In this document: positions 46,539 through 56,819 of the stretch, one piece after another | Numbering within the stretch: the stretch's first letter is position 1 | How the letters are laid out: every line of letters begins with the position of its first letter | NCBI GenBank assembly: GCA_001939145.1 | Contig: LSRX01000323.1 | Span: forward strand, 506,667 to 570,666 | Source of the DNA: Symbiodinium microadriaticum | Lineage: Eukaryota > Sar > Dinophyceae > Suessiales > Symbiodiniaceae | Length of the DNA stretch: 64,000 bases | Direction of reading: 5' to 3' | The notes under the pieces: model-generated | What the model was told of the DNA's origin: nothing | Database searches by the model: none | What the model saw: the letters and a program-made list of their open reading frames with translations, nothing else | Made by a program: the position numbers and the translations under genes

Positions 46539-49500
46539 TCAGCGGCTTAAGCGTGCTTTCCGACGCTCGCGCTGGGCTCGCCGAATGCCAGCACGTCTCT
46601 CTTCCTCAAGACGATCTTCAGGAGACTCCTTCAGAGACAACTTCATCGCCTTCCGGAACTGCTCAAAGAGAACGTCTGGCATGCTTTTCGTCAGCCCATC
46701 GGCGTACTGGCGCCACGTAGGAACCCAGTGAAGCCGAAGCACTCCCTGCTGGACCAACTGGCGTACAGCCAAGATGTCCAGGGCGGTCTGTCGTTCACTC
46801 GCCATCGCCGTCCCCTGCAGGTGATCATAGACGGACTTGGCGTCAGTGACCAGGTGCCCTTCGGTTCTCAAGTGGCTTCTCCATTCGGGGTCGACGCCAG
46901 TCTCACCAAACCACAAAGCATCCAAAAGCTTCTGGTTGTACAGAAGCTTGTCTGCTGAGCCTGCCAAGCTGCAACATTCAGCCGCCATGCTGCTCCTCAC
47001 CACACGGGCAATCTTATTGGAGTGGAACTCAAGGATCGCAGCAGGAACCGGCCGGAGCACACAGTCGCAGCTTGTCAAGAAGTGAACTTCTCCACGTTGA
47101 GCCGACGCCACGTCACTGGTCTTGCCAAGGGAGGCGTCGAAAAACGTCACCAGAGCTGGCTTGTCCAGTGGTGGGAAAGCAAGGCAGGCCTTGCCTTCTC
47201 TTGCCAACTCGTGGAACTTCTCCAAAAGCTCCACACCAGCCCTGAGGTCGCAGGAGGTGGCTCCGGACACACGCTGAGCCAAGCAGCTCACTTCAAACAG
47301 CAACTCTGGAAGAACATGGTGAGCAGGCCACCGAAGTTGTGCTACCAGACGGCGGTAAGCCTTCAGGTTGGTCGGGTTCAGAGGCTCGCCTTTCTTTAGG
47401 CCGGTCAACGACGGGGCCTGGATCGCGAGGACATAGGCTGCCATGTCGTTATAGAAGACGCCTGCTTTGATGAAAATCTTCAGGCCCAGGTAGTCCAGCG
47501 GGGTCTCGCGAACCATGTTCCAGATCTTAATCTGAAACCTCCGGTCGATGGCGGTCTTGACCTCTTGGATCACGCTCGGGTCACCAGCCAGCAAGCCGTC
47601 GTCAACATGGAGGCACAAGACAGCTAGAACGGCTTTGGTCTGTGGGTGCTTCCACACAAACGTACATAATGCGAAAGTCAACTCTTCAAACCCGCATTCC
47701 AGCAGCAGTTCTTTCGCCCTTTCGTACCAGAGCCGCGGCGCCTCTGCCAAGCCGTACGCGCTCCGGAGGATCAACCACAATTCCTGTGGCCCGACACATT
47801 TCAGATCACGCGGCGGTCGGACATACAGTTCACGACCTACGGCCTTCCCGCTGAGGAAAGCAGTGCTCACATCAAAGAGAAAACATACCCAGCGCTTGCT
47901 CACGCATAGCATCATCACCATACGGACAGCAGTTGCTTGCGTGGTCGGGCTGTCGGTGCGGATCTCTCCGACGTCAGGATCAAGGTGTCCCGGCAGCACG
48001 ATGCGACTCTTCGGAAGGAGCTGCTTGCATCCAGCCGCCGCCTTGTTTGTCCTGACCACACGCGCCGGGACTTTGAAGATCCGGTGTGAAGGGACTCTTC
48101 GCGCCTCCTCCTTCGTCAGGCGCTTCACCACACTATTCTTGGTCCAGGCACTCCACTCTGCAGCGTCAGCCTTCTCAAAAGCCTCAGCCTCGGCAGAGTC
48201 AAAGTAGCGTGGGTCCAGCTCCTTCCCACTCGCCTTGAGCTTCAAGAGGAACGCCTCGACACGACGAGTCTCCAGCTCAAGGTCGGCACAAGCGGCCCAA
48301 AAGGCTCGGGCAGGAACCGCGGGGAGCTCGTACAGCACACCGTCCTTGTCCAAGACCGCCGGCTCGGGAGAAACACCCTTCTCCAGGAAAACCTCCTTGG
48401 GCTCAAGCTTCCGCGGCTTACGTGAAAACAGCGTCAGGCCACGCCAAAGAAAGGGAGTTCGTCGTCGCGGCCTGTCCTTCACCTGGTTCGGGTCCTCGGT
48501 CGCCACAAGAACTTGCCGACAACTCTGCTGCAACATCAGGGTGGTCCGGGTGCAACCCACATTGCCACCAGGAGCTTGAAGTCTCTTCCTCGGCGCACGG
48601 TGGACACGTACGGAACACAGCGGCATGTCAAGGAGCTCGCTCAGGTAATCCACCTCCGCCTTGCTCAGCCACTCGTTCTTCAGCACCGCTTCGTCGAAGA
48701 CTTCACCCTCCGAAACAGCAGCCAAAACGTAGTTGTAGAACGCGTGGTCCTTCAATCTCTTCGGAGCGGGCTCTGCAGCAACAGCTTCACCATCAGCCAC
48801 AGGTTCTTGCTCTCGCTCTTCGCGACGACGCTTCTGCTGCCTCGCAAACTCTTGCATAACAGCTGGCACATCATCCGTCACCAAACGCCGCCGCCGGAGA
48901 GCCTCAGGACTTGGAGGAGGAGGACGTAGACGATCTTGCCCATCATCTTCATCCGCAGAGGCTTGTGGCTCATCGTCGGTCACATAGTCTGGCGGAGGCC
49001 CAGCCTCATTGAGATCCTCTTCCATCGGGTCCTGGACGGGCTCGTGAACAACAGGGTCTCCTTCTGTACGAGGAGCAGGAGGACAAAGAATCCGAGGACG
49101 GCGACGTCTTTGAAGTGGAACTTTAAGCATCTTCTTGACGCTCTTGAGATCGGTCATCATGCGCCGCGCCTCGGTCACCTTCCTGCCCAAGGTGTTCCTC
49201 CTCCGACGAACAGAGAGACCAGGTGCCTGCACCGCACTTGTTGCCTCCTCCGTGCCTGGGGGGGCCATCTCCTGGGAGAGATCCACGTACCCCTTCTCAA
49301 GGTGTGCCTCGGCCTCCCGCAAACGAAGCTCCTGATCATCGGCCGCCTCGAGGGAAGCCATCTTGAGGTTCGCGGCCGCCACCAGCAGGCAACGTCCTCT
49401 CCACGAAATGAAGTACTTCTGGGCACCGTCCGGGACCAACACCACCGCTGGTCCCCTCCATGCACCGGCATCTCTTTTGTACCGGCGCCGTTTCGGGTCT

Positions 49501-52500
49501 GAGGCCGGCGACCAAAAGAAGACAAGTTCACCCGGAGTGAAGTCCCGAGCTTGGCCTCCCGGTGCCCGGCGCAAAGCAGTCTTCAGCTTCTCGTGCACAT
49601 CTCCGTGGAGAAGAGCCACCTTAGCTGCCGCCCTCATCTCGGATTGGCGCGCCACTTCTCCTTCCAAAGACAATGCCTGCCCCATGGACGCAGCTTGCCA
49701 GACCTCCTCGTCGAGCAGCTCCGGCAAATAGGCTTGCCGGCCAAAAACCAGCTGATGAGCGCTATGGCCTCTTCGGCTGATAGTCGAGTTCTTAGCCTGC
49801 AAAGCACATGCAAGTGCCACCTTCATGGCCTGGCGGCCCTCCGCTTTCTCAGCTTCCACCGCCGCAGACCAAGCGACGCCCAAAAGAGCACCTTGACGTT
49901 CGCAGAACCCATTCTGCCACGGAGCATAGGAACCAGTCACCTTGCTCGCAATGCTGTGGGCTTCCAAGAGGGCAATGAACTCAGTCTCAAATTCCCCCCC
50001 CTGGTCCAAGACCACAGCCACCGGCACACCAAAAATGGCCAGCCATCCATTCATGAACTTCCCGGCCACGTGGGCTGGCTCCCGGCATCGAAGAAGACGG
50101 GCAGCATGATAACACGTGGCCGCATCTACCATGGACAAGGCAACATACAGCTGCCCCCCGGCATCCTTGATGTACTTCAAGTCGAGGTGCACCTCCATGT
50201 TAAAGGCAATTGGCCGGGTACCAGGTCGTGCCGGCAAAGGCCTTGAGGGCTGCTTCCGCATTTGGCACGTGGGGCACTGCAACGACTTAGCCATGCGGAC
50301 CAATTCCTCATCTGCCCCACCCATCTGAAGCATACGCACAAGGACCTCATTCGCAGGGTGTCCCAGGCGCCTGTGGACCAAGTGAAGACGCTCCAACTTC
50401 GATCCTGCCTGGGGAGATTCGCACGGCACTTGCTCAAGACCATCCTCTGGCACATCTCTAGGAACCCTGGTGAGTAGCTGACGCAAACCATGCATATTGT
50501 CATGGGCCCCTTCTTGCTCGGAGTTGTTGTCGGGAACGTGGTGGGTATCGTCTGCAGCACTTCTAAGGCTACGGCCACTAGTCACAGGAGCCCCTTCTTG
50601 CTCGGAGTTGTTGTTGGGAACGTGGTTGTGGGTATCGTTTGCAGCAGTCGCCTTTGCCATGTTGTAGTCGGCGATCTCTTGACACACACGCCGGTCCCAA
50701 TCATCAAGCTCTGCTCGCCAACTCCCCGAGTCACTCTCCTCCGGTGGCCCCGGAGCATCAGCAAGGATCTCCATGTCATCCTCCACGAAAGCCTCTTCAG
50801 GCAAAGTTTGAGATTGCATGAAAAAGGTCGGCACCACCAACATCCGTGCCCTCTGCTCCATGGCCTGTTGGGCGCCTCGAACCAAAGCACGGCACCACCC
50901 ACTTGGCAAAAGTCGCTCCTCGCTGCCGATCCATCGGCCGCATTGGTGTTTGCCCCGCCCTGACCCAGGACCAAAAGAGTGTCGATGGATCGGGGTGCCA
51001 GGGCAACGGCGAACAAGGTGGCGTAGAACGGGAGCGTCGGCCGCCAACAGGGTGGGCTGCTGCAACGTAGGTGCACCGGCCCGAGAAGGCCAAGCACATA
51101 GGTCTGTAGAGGCCTTGGGCAGTCCATCCAGGGCCGTCACCGTCAAGGGGTGTGTCCATAACGGGTGGCGGGAAGCTCCGTAAACGACGAGCAGACGACC
51201 ACCTCCCCGCTGAGCCAGCATCAAGTCATGTGCAAAACGCCATTGGTCGTCACGATGTTGGCAAGCTGCGGTGTGCTCCCGCAGGGCAGCAACAGTGGGT
51301 ATGCCCAGCCGGGTCGTAGCTGTGGTGGTCGGGGGCATGCACACCACCAGCAGGTCCGGCTGCCATCGTGCAAAGTAACGCCGTGCCTCCGAGCGCCCAG
51401 CGGGCCCAGCAAGGTCAAAGTAAGGAGCAGCAACCGGTTGACCACAGTGCCAGCCAGCCGCAGCAGCCACCATGCCAACAGCCATGGTGGCAACGAAGAT
51501 TTCCAAAATCCGCCACGGGCCAGGACGCCGAGCCGAAGGTGAACACAGACTCGCCACAGGCGCCTTCTGAGGAAGTTGGGGACGAGCTCTGCCAGCAACA
51601 GCCATATCACGAATGGCCCGTGAGGCCTGGTTGAGCCTCTTGCGCTTCTCCTTGTGCAGAAAGAGCACCGGCTTACTCTCGATGACGTCCTCCTCCTGCA
51701 GCAGCTCTGGCTCATCCTCGGAAGTCACGTCTGAGGACTCGTGCACCACACCAAACTCATGAGAGGTAATCGACGCAGCATCGTCGGCAAGTGGTCCACG
51801 AGATGAGCCCAGACTCACATCGTCATCCGGAGCATCGTTGTGGCTGTCCCGGAGGAAGCGACAGTCCTCAATGACCTTCACACCCAGGTCCTCCTTGAGG
51901 AAATGTAACCAACGACGCTCCTCCTTTTCTCTGGCATCCCTGTAGCGAACCTGCTCGTGCCGAGGGTCATCTCCCACGCCATCCGAAAGCATGGCCTCAC
52001 TCGAGGAGGGCTCCTCGGCCTCAGTCATCTGCTCACCCAAGCCTGCCACAAAGGCCATGGTCTGAGGGGCTCGCTTCAGCTGGTCGCGTTTCTCCTGCAT
52101 TCCAGGCTGGCTCCATGGGTCTTGCCCTCCACAATGAGCGAGCAGATCAAGGGCAGGATGCCGGGTGGGGGTAAGACGCATGGCTTGACGGCACCCACAA
52201 ATCTCTATCTCCCTGGTCCGGAAGTCGAACTGCACAGCCCATCTAGCAAGCTCACTGGGTCCCACAAGTCCAGGGCACATTGCAGCAGGGCCGGCAACCT
52301 CAGACATCCTTAGCACGTCTGTTTGTCCCGGCACCAAAGACACCGGATACAAGTGAGCCCGTGCCGAAGTGACCGGGGCCCCGCTGCCGAACTGAAACGT
52401 CTCCTTCTCAGGCACCGTCTCCCACGTGATGCCCCGCTGGCGAAGTTCAGCTTGAAGAGCTTCATGCCACCTCGCACCGCCAACAGCGGTACGGCAGCCA

Positions 52501-55439
52501 GTGTCGGCCACAGCCAAACCAGGAGCCCACGGTACCCCCGGCGGCTCCTCGGAAACTGCAGCCTCTAAGGTCTGGCTCGCAACCAAAACCCCATGACGCA
52601 CACTGTAGTAGACAACGTGTTTCAGGTCGCACCGGGAGCAGCGAGCAAAATGCCCATGCTGGTTTGCTGTCCACAAGAGGTCGCCGTAACGATGGTGGCA
52701 TCGTGCTTGTTGTTCTGAAGGTCGAGGGGCCGCAGCACTGGGAACACACCTTAGGCCATCAAGCTGCCTCTGATAAAGTTCACTGCGAAACTCCTCCAAC
52801 TCGCGCTGGCGCACAGCCTTGGCCTTATCCCGTCCGGCCTCATCCTTCAAGGTTGGGGGCCGCAGGGGTTCATTGTACAAGGCGCCACCGCGGCCACCCG
52901 GGCGAAGAGGAAGTTGACGATCATCACCATGCCCTGGTCCAGCCTCGTCACGACCACGCCCTGGGGGCTCAAACGAAGGAACACTTGCAGAAGCACGGCC
53001 AGCAGCAGCAGCATAGGGGCGGTCTCCATACAACACCGCCCAGGCTTCCTCTTCTTCCTCCTTTCGCAGGGCTGTCCGTACAGCCTTCTTCTCCTCCTTG
53101 GTCAGCTGGTCCACGGCACCAAGAAGCTCCAATGGCTTCAGCTTCATTGTCTTTGTGTCGTCCCGGCTCTTGCCCACCGTGGTCTTGGGAACCTCAACCC
53201 GCATCGGGCGGGGCGGCGCAGCTGCCAACGATGGGGCCTCCACAGAAGCCGCCGGTAGCGACTTTCCACCACCATCAACCACGGTCCACTCACGCTTGCA
53301 AAGGCGGGTCCCACACGCCGAACAGAACATCGCCCCTTCAGTGCAAAACTCTCCACAGCCAGGGCACTCAACTAGGTTCCCAACCATGAACGTGTAGTTC
53401 ACAAAGTTCACCTCGTGCGTGCCATGAGCGGCACCTTGCTTGTGCAGAGCATCCTTGCCACTTCTGACATTGGGGCACTCGGGGTCTCCCTTCCAGTGCC
53501 CCATTGCCCCACAGCTGGCACAGGTCGAGGATCGCTTTCTCGCTGCAAGGCTCTTGGTGGCACCGCCGGGCGACGAGCCCGAGCTGGATGGCTTAAAGCC
53601 CCTGGCCTTCTTCTTGATGTTGACCTTCGCCTTGGCTTTCCACCCAGCCTGGAAAGCCTCATAGACATCAGGCAGCTCCTCGTCGGAGCCATCGGGAAGC
53701 GTCTCGGCCTCCCCCACATAGTCCTCCACCAGCTCCTCGCCCTCGGGCTCGGCGGCCTCTCCATCGGCAACCTCCTGCTCGAGGTCCTCGTCATCCCGCT
53801 CCTCGCCCTCTTCTTCCAAGGGCTGGTCAGCAACATGAACAGCATGCTTGCGAAACGGCTTGCGTGCAGAGCTTGCCGAGGTCGAGGCCGAGATGGTAGA
53901 AGCTGCCGACGACGGCGCCCGCGAGGAGGACCTTGTCGATCTCGCCAAAGAAGGCAGCCTCCTCTCCTCCTCGTGGATATGGGCACACCGGTGCCTCAAA
54001 GCCTTCTCGATGGAGTCGGTGTCATAACAAGCCCCGGCGCTGTAGAAAACATCCAGGCGATCTCTCCTCGACAGCCCGGCTCGGTTCAAAAGCCGCTGCG
54101 CCCAGGCCTTGTTGCTCCACGTGCTGTCGGGGTCCTCCACAATGTAGTTCATCTTCAACCGCTTGAGCCCAGCCACATAAGAAGCCACACTCTGGCCAGG
54201 GAGGCGGCGATAGACAGCCAGCTCTTTTTCTGCCCTTTCAAAGCTCTCGGCGCTGTTCTCGCCGTAGGTTTCCTCAAGCAGCTTCCACATAATGGTGAGC
54301 CCTCCAGGCGACGTAAAATCCGACAAGGGGCGCTGATCAAGAATGTCGCGGGCTTCCCCCTTGGTGGAAAGATACAGGAGCATGGCCAGTTCCGACTGTT
54401 CCAAACGATAAAGGTGTTCTTGCGCTTCTATCGCCCGCCTCCATGCTCTGAACTTTCGGCGGTCCCCGTAGAAATCTTCTATCTTGACAGAGCCGATAGA
54501 AGACTTCGGTCGTTCATCACCCCGGGCCCGCCTTCGCAACAAACTCTTTATCTCGGACGTCCCGGCGCTGCTGCTGCCCACGTCCTCGACGACAGCAGCA
54601 TCAGGCGTGACAGGGCCACGGGGTCGAAGCCGAAGACGTCCTGCCTGGTCTGGCTTTGTCTTAGAGGCACCGTCCACAACGGCTGGCGAAGGGGCCGGCT
54701 CCGACATTGCCCTGCCAGCCGTCACAGCCGAAGGCACCCACGACCAAGACGAGGGAATAGCTGGCCTCGCTTCTGGTGGTTGTACCGGTCGCCCTGCACC
54801 AAGTTCCCCGGCACATCCGCTAGCACCTGGTCCTGTTCCGAGAGGCCACCCTGGAGGAACACTCGGAAGTACATGCTGTCCAGAGGGCCACCCTGGAGGA
54901 AAACCAGAAGGTACCTGCATACCCGGAGGCCACCCTGGAAGAACACTAGGAGGTACATGCTGTCCAGGAGGCCACCCTGCACAAGGAGCCGGAGGCACAT
55001 GAACACCAACATGCCACCCTGGTGGAACGCCGTAAGGGCCGAAAACTCCAGGACCTCCTTGGTAAGCAGCGGGCCACCCTGGATGAGCACCTGCAAGTCC
55101 TGCACAACCAGGAGGCCACCCTTGAGGAGCGCCTGCACCATTCGCATCAGCACGTAGCCCAGGAGGCTGCGAGTCGGCAGCACCCCATCCTTGAGACTGA
55201 CCTTCCATAGGAGGAGGTCCCAACGTAGGACGCCATTGCCCCCACGAAGTCGCCTGGGGCACTGCATCTCGCTCCGAATTTGCCGAGGCAGCCGTCCCAT
55301 CATGAAAGGGATCTTCTGGCTCGTCGTCTGCCTCACCTTGGTCCGGTGCAGCTCCTCCCCATGGGTCCGCTTCATCCCATGGATCATTCTCCCCTGGCAC
55401 AGGGACTTCCGACGCAGCAGGCGCCGCAGACGCCTCCAT
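46539..55439 (-). CDS. copia Gag-Pol polyprotein, 2,966 residues, with methyltransferase-like insert
   Basis: ATG at 55439, TGA at 46539-46541, no frameshift. Domains in order: acidic start; GWPPG-type tandem repeats (about 105-200); gag helices (315-490); zinc knuckle CX2CX4HX6C (640-655, CASCGAMGHWKGDPEC); a second Cys cluster CPGCGEFC...CSACGTRLC (692-717); aspartic protease ADTG (D979); an extra Rossmann-like segment (about 1305-1535; ILEIFVATMAVGMVAAAAGW, then LLVVCMPPTTT with C1367); integrase zinc finger (H1689, H1694, C1722, C1725) and core D1753, D1812, E1847; RT with D2523 and HVDD (2611-2614); RNase H D2768, E2821, D2866. All catalytic residues for cleavage, integration and reverse transcription are present. 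The extra segment recalls DNA cytosine methyltransferase motifs I and IV but lacks the Pro-Cys pair, so enzyme activity is doubtful. Confidence 0.93.
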   Translation of the reverse strand: MEASAAPAASEVPVPGENDPWDEADPWGGAAPDQGEADDEPEDPFHDGTAASANSERDAVPQATSWGQWRPTLGPPPMEGQSQGWGAADSQPPGLRADANGAGAPQGWPPGCAGLAGAHPGWPAAYQGGPGVFGPYGVPPGWHVGVHVPPAPCAGWPPGQHVPPSVLPGWPPGMQVPSGFPPGWPSGQHVLPSVPPGWPLGTGPGASGCAGELGAGRPVQPPEARPAIPSSWSWVPSAVTAGRAMSEPAPSPAVVDGASKTKPDQAGRLRLRPRGPVTPDAAVVEDVGSSSAGTSEIKSLLRRRARGDERPKSSIGSVKIEDFYGDRRKFRAWRRAIEAQEHLYRLEQSELAMLLYLSTKGEARDILDQRPLSDFTSPGGLTIMWKLLEETYGENSAESFERAEKELAVYRRLPGQSVASYVAGLKRLKMNYIVEDPDSTWSNKAWAQRLLNRAGLSRRDRLDVFYSAGACYDTDSIEKALRHRCAHIHEEERRLPSLARSTRSSSRAPSSAASTISASTSASSARKPFRKHAVHVADQPLEEEGEERDDEDLEQEVADGEAAEPEGEELVEDYVGEAETLPDGSDEELPDVYEAFQAGWKAKAKVNIKKKARGFKPSSSGSSPGGATKSLAARKRSSTCASCGAMGHWKGDPECPNVRSGKDALHKQGAAHGTHEVNFVNYTFMVGNLVECPGCGEFCTEGAMFCSACGTRLCKREWTVVDGGGKSLPAASVEAPSLAAAPPRPMRVEVPKTTVGKSRDDTKTMKLKPLELLGAVDQLTKEEKKAVRTALRKEEEEEAWAVLYGDRPYAAAAGRASASVPSFEPPGRGRDEAGPGHGDDRQLPLRPGGRGGALYNEPLRPPTLKDEAGRDKAKAVRQRELEEFRSELYQRQLDGLRCVPSAAAPRPSEQQARCHHRYGDLLWTANQHGHFARCSRCDLKHVVYYSVRHGVLVASQTLEAAVSEEPPGVPWAPGLAVADTGCRTAVGGARWHEALQAELRQRGITWETVPEKETFQFGSGAPVTSARAHLYPVSLVPGQTDVLRMSEVAGPAAMCPGLVGPSELARWAVQFDFRTREIEICGCRQAMRLTPTRHPALDLLAHCGGQDPWSQPGMQEKRDQLKRAPQTMAFVAGLGEQMTEAEEPSSSEAMLSDGVGDDPRHEQVRYRDAREKEERRWLHFLKEDLGVKVIEDCRFLRDSHNDAPDDDVSLGSSRGPLADDAASITSHEFGVVHESSDVTSEDEPELLQEEDVIESKPVLFLHKEKRKRLNQASRAIRDMAVAGRARPQLPQKAPVASLCSPSARRPGPWRILEIFVATMAVGMVAAAAGWHCGQPVAAPYFDLAGPAGRSEARRYFARWQPDLLVVCMPPTTTATTRLGIPTVAALREHTAACQHRDDQWRFAHDLMLAQRGGGRLLVVYGASRHPLWTHPLTVTALDGLPKASTDLCAWPSRAGAPTLQQPTLLAADAPVLRHLVRRCPGTPIHRHSFGPGSGRGKHQCGRWIGSEERLLPSGWCRALVRGAQQAMEQRARMLVVPTFFMQSQTLPEEAFVEDDMEILADAPGPPEESDSGSWRAELDDWDRRVCQEIADYNMAKATAANDTHNHVPNNNSEQEGAPVTSGRSLRSAADDTHHVPDNNSEQEGAHDNMHGLRQLLTRVPRDVPEDGLEQVPCESPQAGSKLERLHLVHRRLGHPANEVLVRMLQMGGADEELVRMAKSLQCPTCQMRKQPSRPLPARPGTRPIAFNMEVHLDLKYIKDAGGQLYVALSMVDAATCYHAARLLRCREPAHVAGKFMNGWLAIFGVPVAVVLDQGGEFETEFIALLEAHSIASKVTGSYAPWQNGFCERQGALLGVAWSAAVEAEKAEGRQAMKVALACALQAKNSTISRRGHSAHQLVFGRQAYLPELLDEEVWQAASMGQALSLEGEVARQSEMRAAAKVALLHGDVHEKLKTALRRAPGGQARDFTPGELVFFWSPASDPKRRRYKRDAGAWRGPAVVLVPDGAQKYFISWRGRCLLVAAANLKMASLEAADDQELRLREAEAHLEKGYVDLSQEMAPPGTEEATSAVQAPGLSVRRRRNTLGRKVTEARRMMTDLKSVKKMLKVPLQRRRRPRILCPPAPRTEGDPVVHEPVQDPMEEDLNEAGPPPDYVTDDEPQASADEDDGQDRLRPPPPSPEALRRRRLVTDDVPAVMQEFARQQKRRREEREQEPVADGEAVAAEPAPKRLKDHAFYNYVLAAVSEGEVFDEAVLKNEWLSKAEVDYLSELLDMPLCSVRVHRAPRKRLQAPGGNVGCTRTTLMLQQSCRQVLVATEDPNQVKDRPRRRTPFLWRGLTLFSRKPRKLEPKEVFLEKGVSPEPAVLDKDGVLYELPAVPARAFWAACADLELETRRVEAFLLKLKASGKELDPRYFDSAEAEAFEKADAAEWSAWTKNSVVKRLTKEEARRVPSHRIFKVPARVVRTNKAAAGCKQLLPKSRIVLPGHLDPDVGEIRTDSPTTQATAVRMVMMLCVSKRWVCFLFDVSTAFLSGKAVGRELYVRPPRDLKCVGPQELWLILRSAYGLAEAPRLWYERAKELLLECGFEELTFALCTFVWKHPQTKAVLAVLCLHVDDGLLAGDPSVIQEVKTAIDRRFQIKIWNMVRETPLDYLGLKIFIKAGVFYNDMAAYVLAIQAPSLTGLKKGEPLNPTNLKAYRRLVAQLRWPAHHVLPELLFEVSCLAQRVSGATSCDLRAGVELLEKFHELAREGKACLAFPPLDKPALVTFFDASLGKTSDVASAQRGEVHFLTSCDCVLRPVPAAILEFHSNKIARVVRSSMAAECCSLAGSADKLLYNQKLLDALWFGETGVDPEWRSHLRTEGHLVTDAKSVYDHLQGTAMASERQTALDILAVRQLVQQGVLRLHWVPTWRQYADGLTKSMPDVLFEQFRKAMKLSLKESPEDRLEEERRAGIRRAQRERRKARLSR

Positions 55440-55489
55440 CAGCGAGGCTCAGGAAGCAAAGCAGGCAGCCTATCCTAAGCCCCCCCTAA

Positions 55490-55501
55490 GCTCCGCTACC
55501 A
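55490..55501 (-). other. tRNA primer-binding site of the complete copia element
   Basis: Sense strand TGGTAGCGGAGC, one base inside the 5' LTR. Complementary to an initiator-Met tRNA 3' end of the form GCTCCGCTACCA. Identical to the site of element A at 2496-2507. Confidence 0.85.
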
Positions 55502-55502
55502 A

Positions 55503-55678
55503 TATAAATCGCCTTAGCAACACTAGTCGCAACCACACAACCAGCAAGGCAAGAGCACAGCAAAGCTACAGGAGTTAGCACTCCTTTTCGCGCAAGGCAA
55601 AACATCGATGCTTCGTAGCAGCGGTCCGACCAGCATGACAGAGAGCTCTCCTATACAACTGTGCAAGCGAGCGTCACA
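55503..55678 (-). repeat. 5' LTR of the copia element
   Basis: 176 bp, identical to the 3' LTR. It would carry the promoter. The leader from its inner end to the gag ATG is 63 nt. Confidence 0.93.
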
Positions 55679-55683
55679 AGTCT

Positions 55684-56819
55684 GACTAGAAGGCTCTCCC
55701 GGAAATCTGTGTGCGGCATTGCGAAACAGTATGATACGTCACAAGTAAACAAAACACGCAAAGACAACAGACGGCACACAGAGGCGCTTGCTTCGAGCCT
55801 CGCATCAGTTCCTGATTTGATGGAAATCTTCCCGTGCAGTGTATAAGTCACAGTCGTCTTTCTTCGCTTTGTTAAGCTTCGCAGTTTGCTCACCAACGGT
55901 GAAGACAGGGACTTGCATGGCAGCCCGCAGCACAGCACCAATGAAATGCAGGCATGGCCTGCTGATAGATAATGTTCGGAAAGCAATGGTGCAGCTCAGA
56001 GATCACATGAGGCATAAAGCCGGGTTCCAGCGCCTGCGGCCGTCCTCCAGCTCTTCAAGGTCCCTGCTCAGGCGGCGCCTCTCCTGTCCCATCCCAAAGA
56101 TGGAAGTGTGCAAACCAACGAATCAACGCTCCTCTCCGCCACGACTTCGACGCTTGCCTGGCGTCTTAAAGGTTTCCACCTGGCATATTTTCTGCGCCGT
56201 TTTGCTAAGAGTATCCTTCACCATGAAACAGGCAAGCCTCATTGCTCCGATCTCGAAGGGGGGATGCAGCAGCTAAGACCTGTCCCGGCACTCTGAGATC
56301 ACGCAAACACCCCGCCAAAAGACACGACTCGATGCATCTTCAGCGCCAGACCAGGCCCAAACTCTCCTCCATGCCTCTCAGAAACAGCAAGCCAAAACTG
56401 CCCCGATTGCGTGCGATACTTGACAGGACCCACAAAAAAGTCAAAGTTTCATTCACATTGGGCCTCAATTTGCCGTCAGACGCTTCCGGACATTCGACTT
56501 GAGCCACGGCGACGAGCCCCAGGAAAGGCTTCACAGGGTGAGGTTTGTCCTGCACTCCAAGCACAACCGCATCCACCTGCCGCGCCCCTTTTATATAGCT
56601 TTGCGAGAGGTTGGCAGGATTGCACAGCGAGCATGGACGAAATCCCACGATGCACACAAACTGCGCTTGGTCCCTGCATGCCTGCACAGGCATTGGTTTC
56701 TACTGTACTAGTGTCGGAGCCTTGAAGTGCCTTTGCGGCTGATGTTTGGATTCAACACATTCCTTTGCTCCAGCAGCTTTCCATTAACGACAAGAGCGTT
56801 GGTGAGACGCTGATGCCGC
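55684..56819. other. No supported gene (copy 2)
   Basis: Identical to 33118-34253. Confidence 0.4.

Larger units (their letters stand above)
46342..55678 (-). mobile_element. Complete Ty1/copia-type LTR retrotransposon (9,337 bp)
   Basis: The element has two identical 176-bp LTRs (46342-46517 and 55503-55678) flanked by the target duplication agtct (46337-46341 and 55679-55683). An initiator-Met-type primer site lies one base inside the 5' LTR. A single uninterrupted gag-pol frame has domain order gag-protease-(extra domain)-integrase-RT-RNase H, which defines Ty1/copia. Identical LTRs and an intact frame indicate a very recent insertion that may still be competent to move. The LTR ends are TG...TA in sense orientation instead of TG...CA. 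Confidence 0.93.

Noticed and set aside
53415..55157. Long plus-strand open frame (580 codons) opposite gag
   Set aside because: Antisense shadow of the GC-rich gag frame; no recognisable domain.
46342..55678. The 176-bp direct repeats as an unusually long target-site duplication
   Set aside because: A 5-bp direct repeat (agtct) lies outside them, and the primer-binding site lies one base inside the right-hand copy, so they are LTRs.
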